A stretch of DNA of 43,446 bases from Alcanivoracaceae bacterium (GTDB lineage Bacteria > Pseudomonadota > Gammaproteobacteria > Xanthomonadales > Marinicellaceae), in contig JAESTH010000164.1 of NCBI GenBank assembly GCA_016763695.1, positions 1-43,446 on the forward strand. The letters run 5' to 3'. The position numbers were made by a program, and so were the translations under genes. Below are positions 38,919 to 43,446 of the stretch, piece after piece (within the stretch, counting starts at the first letter, position 1; each line of letters starts with the position of its first letter). Under the pieces are notes generated by a model. The model did no database searches, was not told the DNA's origin, and saw only the letters and a list, made by a program, of their open reading frames with translations.

Positions 38919-39779
38919 ATGGGAAATACTAAAATCAAGAAAACACAAAATACAGTGCGTATATTGATAGATTGTGAAGATGCCAAAGGTCTGATTTATA
39001 AGGTTTCGAAAATATTTTTTGAAAGAGATCTGAATATTGACAGTAATCAGGAGTTTGTGGAAAAGGACTGTGGTCGGTTTTTTATGCGCACTGTGGTCAG
39101 TGGTGATTTTAGTGGAGATGAGTTAGAGCAGTCTTTGTTGGCGGTTATTCCCGCTACCGCTCATCTACAGGTGATTATTGCAAAAAAGAGAAAAATTGTG
39201 TTGCTGGTAACCAAGGAATCACATGCATTGGGGGATATTTTGATTCGCCATGCTGCTGGTGAGTTTGATGCAGATATTCAGGCAGTTATAGGTAATCATA
39301 AAAATTTACAGCAATTGGTTGAGCGTTTCGACATTCCTTTTCATCATGTCTCAGCACAGAACCTAACGCGCCAAAAGCACGAAAAAAAAGTGATGAAGGT
39401 CATCAATGAGTATCAATTTGATTATATTGTTTTGGCGAAGTATATGCGTATACTTACTGCTGATTTTGTTGATAGTTACCCTCAGCAAATTATTAATATT
39501 CACCATTCATTTCTGCCTGCTTTTATTGGAGCCAATCCTTACAAACAGGCCTTTGATCGTGGTGTGAAAATCATTGGTGCTACTGCACACTTTGTCACCA
39601 GCGATTTGGATGAAGGGCCGATCATAGCACAAAACATTATTCCTGTTAATCATCGTTTCGATTGGCGGGACATGCAAAAAGCAGGCAGAGATGTAGAAAA
39701 GTCAGTGTTATCTCGTGCCCTGGCTTTAGTGCTAAACGACAGAGTCTTTATTCACGGTAATAAGACCATCGTTTTTTAA
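38919..39779 (+). CDS. purU: Formyltetrahydrofolate deformylase
   Basis: ACT-domain N-terminus (LIDCEDAKGLIYKVSKIFFERDLNI) and formyltransferase core INIHHSFLPAFIGANPYKQAFDRGVKIIGATAHFVTSDLDEGPIIAQ. Confidence 0.93.
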   Translation: MGNTKIKKTQNTVRILIDCEDAKGLIYKVSKIFFERDLNIDSNQEFVEKDCGRFFMRTVVSGDFSGDELEQSLLAVIPATAHLQVIIAKKRKIVLLVTKESHALGDILIRHAAGEFDADIQAVIGNHKNLQQLVERFDIPFHHVSAQNLTRQKHEKKVMKVINEYQFDYIVLAKYMRILTADFVDSYPQQIINIHHSFLPAFIGANPYKQAFDRGVKIIGATAHFVTSDLDEGPIIAQNIIPVNHRFDWRDMQKAGRDVEKSVLSRALALVLNDRVFIHGNKTIVF

Positions 39780-39801
39780 TTAGTACTTAATTGAGCACTA
39801 A

Positions 39802-41766
39802 TTATATTTTATTCTTTAAACTCGACGCCAGTCTATCGGTAAACTGCATCACGGCATCAGAGGCCTGATCGGTGGCATTGAGTGAAGTGTAATTTATTTT
39901 CGTTCCAAAACCGTTGCCTATGCTGTCACCAGTTTTGATGTCATAAGTGTCAACATCCAGTTGTGCGCTGATGAGTTCACTATATCGTCCTGCATATTGC
40001 AACTCTTGAGAACCAATGTAATTAACATTGGCAATAACCATGACTTGACCGCCATTTTTTTCAATTAACCGCTTTAGTTCGGCCAGATCTAGGCCATTAT
40101 TCATGAGTTGGCGCATACCTGGGATAAACTGTTCGTTCATGACTTTTATGCCCTGTTGTTTTAATTCGCCTTCAATAATTTTTTCAACAGGGTTGGCAAT
40201 GGCTGGGTCGCCAAAGGCAATAACCACCACACCTTTATTTAATGCGACAGGTGGAGGTATAACTATTAGAGGTTCTTTTTTGATGCTTTGAGCGATAATT
40301 TGGCTTGACCCAGTTGCAATAGTTGGCAGCTGGTTTTTACTCTCAGCGATATGTGTGTTTTCTATAACCGTATTATCGGCAATGGTATTTTGATCAGCCT
40401 GTTCTGGGAGCTCAATGTTGCTAGATGAAGTGGAAGGGATGCCTGTAGCTGTTTGCTCTGGCTGCATTTGACCCGTTTCTGTAGAATCGGCGGTAGATTT
40501 GCTTGTGCCTGTATTTGTGTCATTGTTGTCTAAAGACGCTAACAATTCATCTGGCTTTTCTGTTTTACTGTTTTTTTCATTTGCTATTAAACTAGGTTCA
40601 TCGGCATTTGTGTCATTGTTTTGTTCTTTAGTTTCAATAAGGGTAGAATCACCGACACCACCAGCCTGCATAGCATTACCATCTGCAATGGTGCTGATTT
40701 GTTTGTCTCCACCACTTTTTGGAATTGGCAAATAGCCATTATAATATCCAAAAGCTGCGGCTCCTATAACCGCGAATAGGGTGGCTGCAACCAGCCATTT
40801 TTTATCCCCTTTCGGTTTTTGTTGTACCATTAAATTATTTGCAGTAACAGCAGCGGCACTGGGTAAGGTAATTTGTTCGGAAATTTTGGGTTGAACGACT
40901 GTGACTTTAACCGTTTTGGCATTGTCCTTGATTGTTGCTATGTTTTCATTTTCTACCACACTACCCAAATCTTTGATGATATCATTGCATGTCTGATATC
41001 TTTCATCAGGTGATTTCGCAATCATTTTGTTTAAAATATAGGATGTTTTTTTATCAACTTTTTTGTTAAGTTCACGAATATCAGGTATTTTTGACTGCAC
41101 CACTTCCAGCATTAGGCCTAAGGGGCTATCATTTTCGAAAGGAACTTTACCTGCAAGCATTTCATAAAAGACGATGCCTAGTGAAAAAATATCGGAACGC
41201 TGATCGACTTCTTTACCGATACAGACTTCAGGTGAGAGGTAGCCAGGAGTGCCAACAAACTCTCCTGTATTGGTTAGTTTGTCGCCATATTCTCTGGTTC
41301 TGGCAATCCCAAAATCAACTATTTTCAAGGTGCCATCGGTACTTAACATGATGTTTGCAGGTTTAATATCCCTATGCACCAAATCAATTTTATGAGCAGC
41401 AGCTAAACCCAAACAGGCTTGTTTGAGAATATTTTTTGCGTGTTTGACAGACAGTGAGTTGCCACCTTTGAGGATATCATCCAGTGATTGTCCTTCTATA
41501 TATTCCATAGCGAAGAAGGGTTGCCCCTGTTCTTTACCAATATAATAGATCTGGATAACATTTGGATCGTTGAGTGCTGCGGTTGCTTTGGCTTCCCGGG
41601 TAAAGCGCTCGACCAGATCTTCGTCATTCAATAAATGTTCACCCAGTGCTTTAATGGCAACTTTTCGGTTTAAAGAAGGTTCCCAACCTTGGTAGACCAC
41701 TCCCATACCACCGCGTCCCAGTTCTGCTGTGACTTCATAATGTCCAAATTTTTTCATAATACTCAC
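39802..41766 (-). CDS. Membrane-anchored Ser/Thr protein kinase (PknB/Hanks type)
   Basis: LGRGGMGVVYQGWEP, VAIKAL, LVHRDIKPANIML, KIVDFGIA, GTPGYLSPE, TM helix WLVAATLFAVIGAAAFGYY, extracytoplasmic domain. Confidence 0.92.
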   Translation of the reverse strand: MSIMKKFGHYEVTAELGRGGMGVVYQGWEPSLNRKVAIKALGEHLLNDEDLVERFTREAKATAALNDPNVIQIYYIGKEQGQPFFAMEYIEGQSLDDILKGGNSLSVKHAKNILKQACLGLAAAHKIDLVHRDIKPANIMLSTDGTLKIVDFGIARTREYGDKLTNTGEFVGTPGYLSPEVCIGKEVDQRSDIFSLGIVFYEMLAGKVPFENDSPLGLMLEVVQSKIPDIRELNKKVDKKTSYILNKMIAKSPDERYQTCNDIIKDLGSVVENENIATIKDNAKTVKVTVVQPKISEQITLPSAAAVTANNLMVQQKPKGDKKWLVAATLFAVIGAAAFGYYNGYLPIPKSGGDKQISTIADGNAMQAGGVGDSTLIETKEQNNDTNADEPSLIANEKNSKTEKPDELLASLDNNDTNTGTSKSTADSTETGQMQPEQTATGIPSTSSSNIELPEQADQNTIADNTVIENTHIAESKNQLPTIATGSSQIIAQSIKKEPLIVIPPPVALNKGVVVIAFGDPAIANPVEKIIEGELKQQGIKVMNEQFIPGMRQLMNNGLDLAELKRLIEKNGGQVMVIANVNYIGSQELQYAGRYSELISAQLDVDTYDIKTGDSIGNGFGTKINYTSLNATDQASDAVMQFTDRLASSLKNKI

Positions 41767-41776
41767 CTTAATTAAT

Positions 41777-41803
41777 GCTGTTTAAAAAATCATGTTAAAC
41801 AGC
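41777..41803. promoter_or_regulatory. Perfect 9-bp stem hairpin upstream of the kinase gene
   Basis: GCTGTTTAA-aaaatcatg-TTAAACAGC. Confidence 0.4.
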
Positions 41804-42054
41804 AACACCTTTTTTATACAATTTCGAGCGTTCATCATAACCAATAACTTTTGAACCTTAACTTAATAAAGTTATTTTTAAAATGTGAAATGTATCACGT
41901 TTACCATTTTACCACGGTTAAAAGCCATTTTTTCTAATAAAACGACAAATTGTGGGTTGATTTATAAATATTTGTTTTTTTATCTTTTATAATGTAGGCT
42001 TGAGGTCAATAGTAATGACCATATATTTGTATATATTTCTCAGGAATTACACCT

Positions 42055-42978
42055 TTGTTAGATAAAACACGTCAAAATTTCTGCACTCTTCCAGATGTTG
42101 CTGCAGATGTAAAAGCTAAAGTTGCAGGTACCTTACAATGGGTTGGTATGTCAGAAATCGAAATGCCTTTGTGTATTAATGCTGATACTGACATGCCGCC
42201 AACAATTGCCAGAGTTCGGGCTGAAGTCAGTTTAGATGATAAAAGTTTACGTGGTATTCATATGTCCAGATTATATTTGGCATGTGATGAGGTATTCAGT
42301 CATGAATCGATTGATTTTACCACTCTGTCACGTTTGACCCAGGCTTTTCTGGATAGTCACAAAGGCATAAGCAATAATGCCTTGATAGAGGTGGATTTCG
42401 ATGCCTTGATCAGGCGAAAGGCACTGGTTAGTGATAATTCTGGCTGGCGCAGTTATCCTGTGACCTTGCTAATGGTAAGAGAAGCGGATCAAATCAAGCA
42501 CATTGAGTTGGACTTTAGTGTTACATATTCTAGCACTTGTCCCTGTTCTGCAGCGTTAGCCAGAAGTTTAATACAACAAAATTTCAAGCAATCTTTTTCA
42601 GAGGATGATTTGGATTTTGACAAAATAATGGAATGGATTGGTAGTGAGCAAGGTATCAATGCAACGCCGCATGCGCAACGTTCTACAGCGCATATTCGGA
42701 CCATTCTGAAAACAGATTGTACTCAGGTGCCTTTAATCAAGTATATTGATATTGTTGAGAAAACTTTACAAACGGTGGTGCAAACTGCCGTTAAACGAGA
42801 GGATGAGCGTGAGTTTGCCAGATTAAATGGTCAGAATTTGTTGTTTTGTGAAGATGCAGCCAGAAGGATCAAACATGTGCTTGAACAACAAGATAACATT
42901 GACGGGTTTTGGTTAAGGGTTCACCACCACGAAAGCCTGCATCCTCATGATGCAACAGCAGAAGCAAGTAGTGACTGA
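42055..42978 (+). CDS. folE2: GTP cyclohydrolase I type 2 (FolE2)
   Basis: LPDVAADVKAKVAGTLQWVGMSEIEMPL, DFSVTYSSTCPCSAALAR, NATPHAQRSTAHI. TTG start with AGGA upstream. Confidence 0.92.
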   Translation: MLDKTRQNFCTLPDVAADVKAKVAGTLQWVGMSEIEMPLCINADTDMPPTIARVRAEVSLDDKSLRGIHMSRLYLACDEVFSHESIDFTTLSRLTQAFLDSHKGISNNALIEVDFDALIRRKALVSDNSGWRSYPVTLLMVREADQIKHIELDFSVTYSSTCPCSAALARSLIQQNFKQSFSEDDLDFDKIMEWIGSEQGINATPHAQRSTAHIRTILKTDCTQVPLIKYIDIVEKTLQTVVQTAVKREDEREFARLNGQNLLFCEDAARRIKHVLEQQDNIDGFWLRVHHHESLHPHDATAEASSD

Positions 42979-43446
42979 AATATTAATTGAACAAGTAATT
43001 TTGGAAGTGGTGATTGATACCAGGCATCAAGTATTGCGTGCGGGTCAACCACGTTCCAGTTGTTATTATCCTGAGGATGCCTATAAACACACGGTGCATT
43101 TTGCTGTAAAATTTAATAATCAGGTTATAGGTTGTGCTTCCGTCTATAAAGAGTCACATCCTGATTTTTGCTTAAGGCAGTCCTGGAGAGTTCGGGGTAT
43201 GGCTGTGTTGAGTGTTTTTCAGGGACAAAATATTGGTTCGCAATTATTGGATACTTGTATTAATCATGCCATAAAAAATAAGGGTGATATTATTTGGTGT
43301 AATGCACGACTAAATGCCGTTAAGTTTTATAAACGGGCGGGTTTTAAAATAATAGGTGATGAGTTTGATATCCCTGATATAGGCCCGCACTTTTTATTGG
43401 CCAAAAATTTGGGTATTCATCATTCGCAATTTAAACTATTGAAAAT
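42950..43446 (+). CDS. GNAT-family N-acetyltransferase, 3' end outside window
   Basis: Frame open to the window edge, absent from the ORF track: ...SWRVRGMAVLSVFQGQNIGSQLLDTCINHAIKNKGDIIWCNARLNAVKFYKRAGFKIIGDEFDIPDIGPHFLLAKNL. Confidence 0.85.
   Translation, partial: MQQQKQVVTEILIEQVILEVVIDTRHQVLRAGQPRSSCYYPEDAYKHTVHFAVKFNNQVIGCASVYKESHPDFCLRQSWRVRGMAVLSVFQGQNIGSQLLDTCINHAIKNKGDIIWCNARLNAVKFYKRAGFKIIGDEFDIPDIGPHFLLAKNLGIHHSQFKLLK

Noticed and set aside
1-43446. CRISPR arrays, tRNA or rRNA genes
   Set aside because: No regularly spaced direct repeats or recognisable tRNA/rRNA sequence seen on reading; a tRNAscan/Infernal run would be needed to exclude them fully.

Overview
AT-rich chromosomal window, probably from a gammaproteobacterium (inferred from gene content only). 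Most of it is ordinary housekeeping and metabolic sequence: putA 3' part, folD, prpB/prpC/prpF, rnr, gst, pepQ, a PLP decarboxylase, an SDR, an acyl-CoA ligase, mscS, DedA-LssY, hemL, purU, folE2 and two Ser/Thr kinases. The accessory part is about 1.58-13.1 kb. It holds (i) a minus-strand two-gene operon: a large P-loop NTPase with many TM helices between Walker A and Walker B (KAP-like topology) and a translationally coupled 902-aa helical partner of unknown function; and (ii) a plus-strand 1389-aa STAND NTPase with a DUF4062/TIR-like N-terminus, ankyrin repeats and an unassigned C-terminal region. The two are separated by a degraded second copy of the putA 3' end fused to what looks like a transposase remnant, so this resembles an inserted defence-type cargo island downstream of putA. 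Other points of interest: an MNT-HEPN toxin-antitoxin locus whose HEPN gene has an in-frame ochre stop, with a tandem 21-bp operator-like repeat upstream; a compact DnaA-box cluster upstream of rnr; several dispersed palindromes; and a predicted HxlR operator array. All family assignments come from reading motifs by eye; no database search was run.
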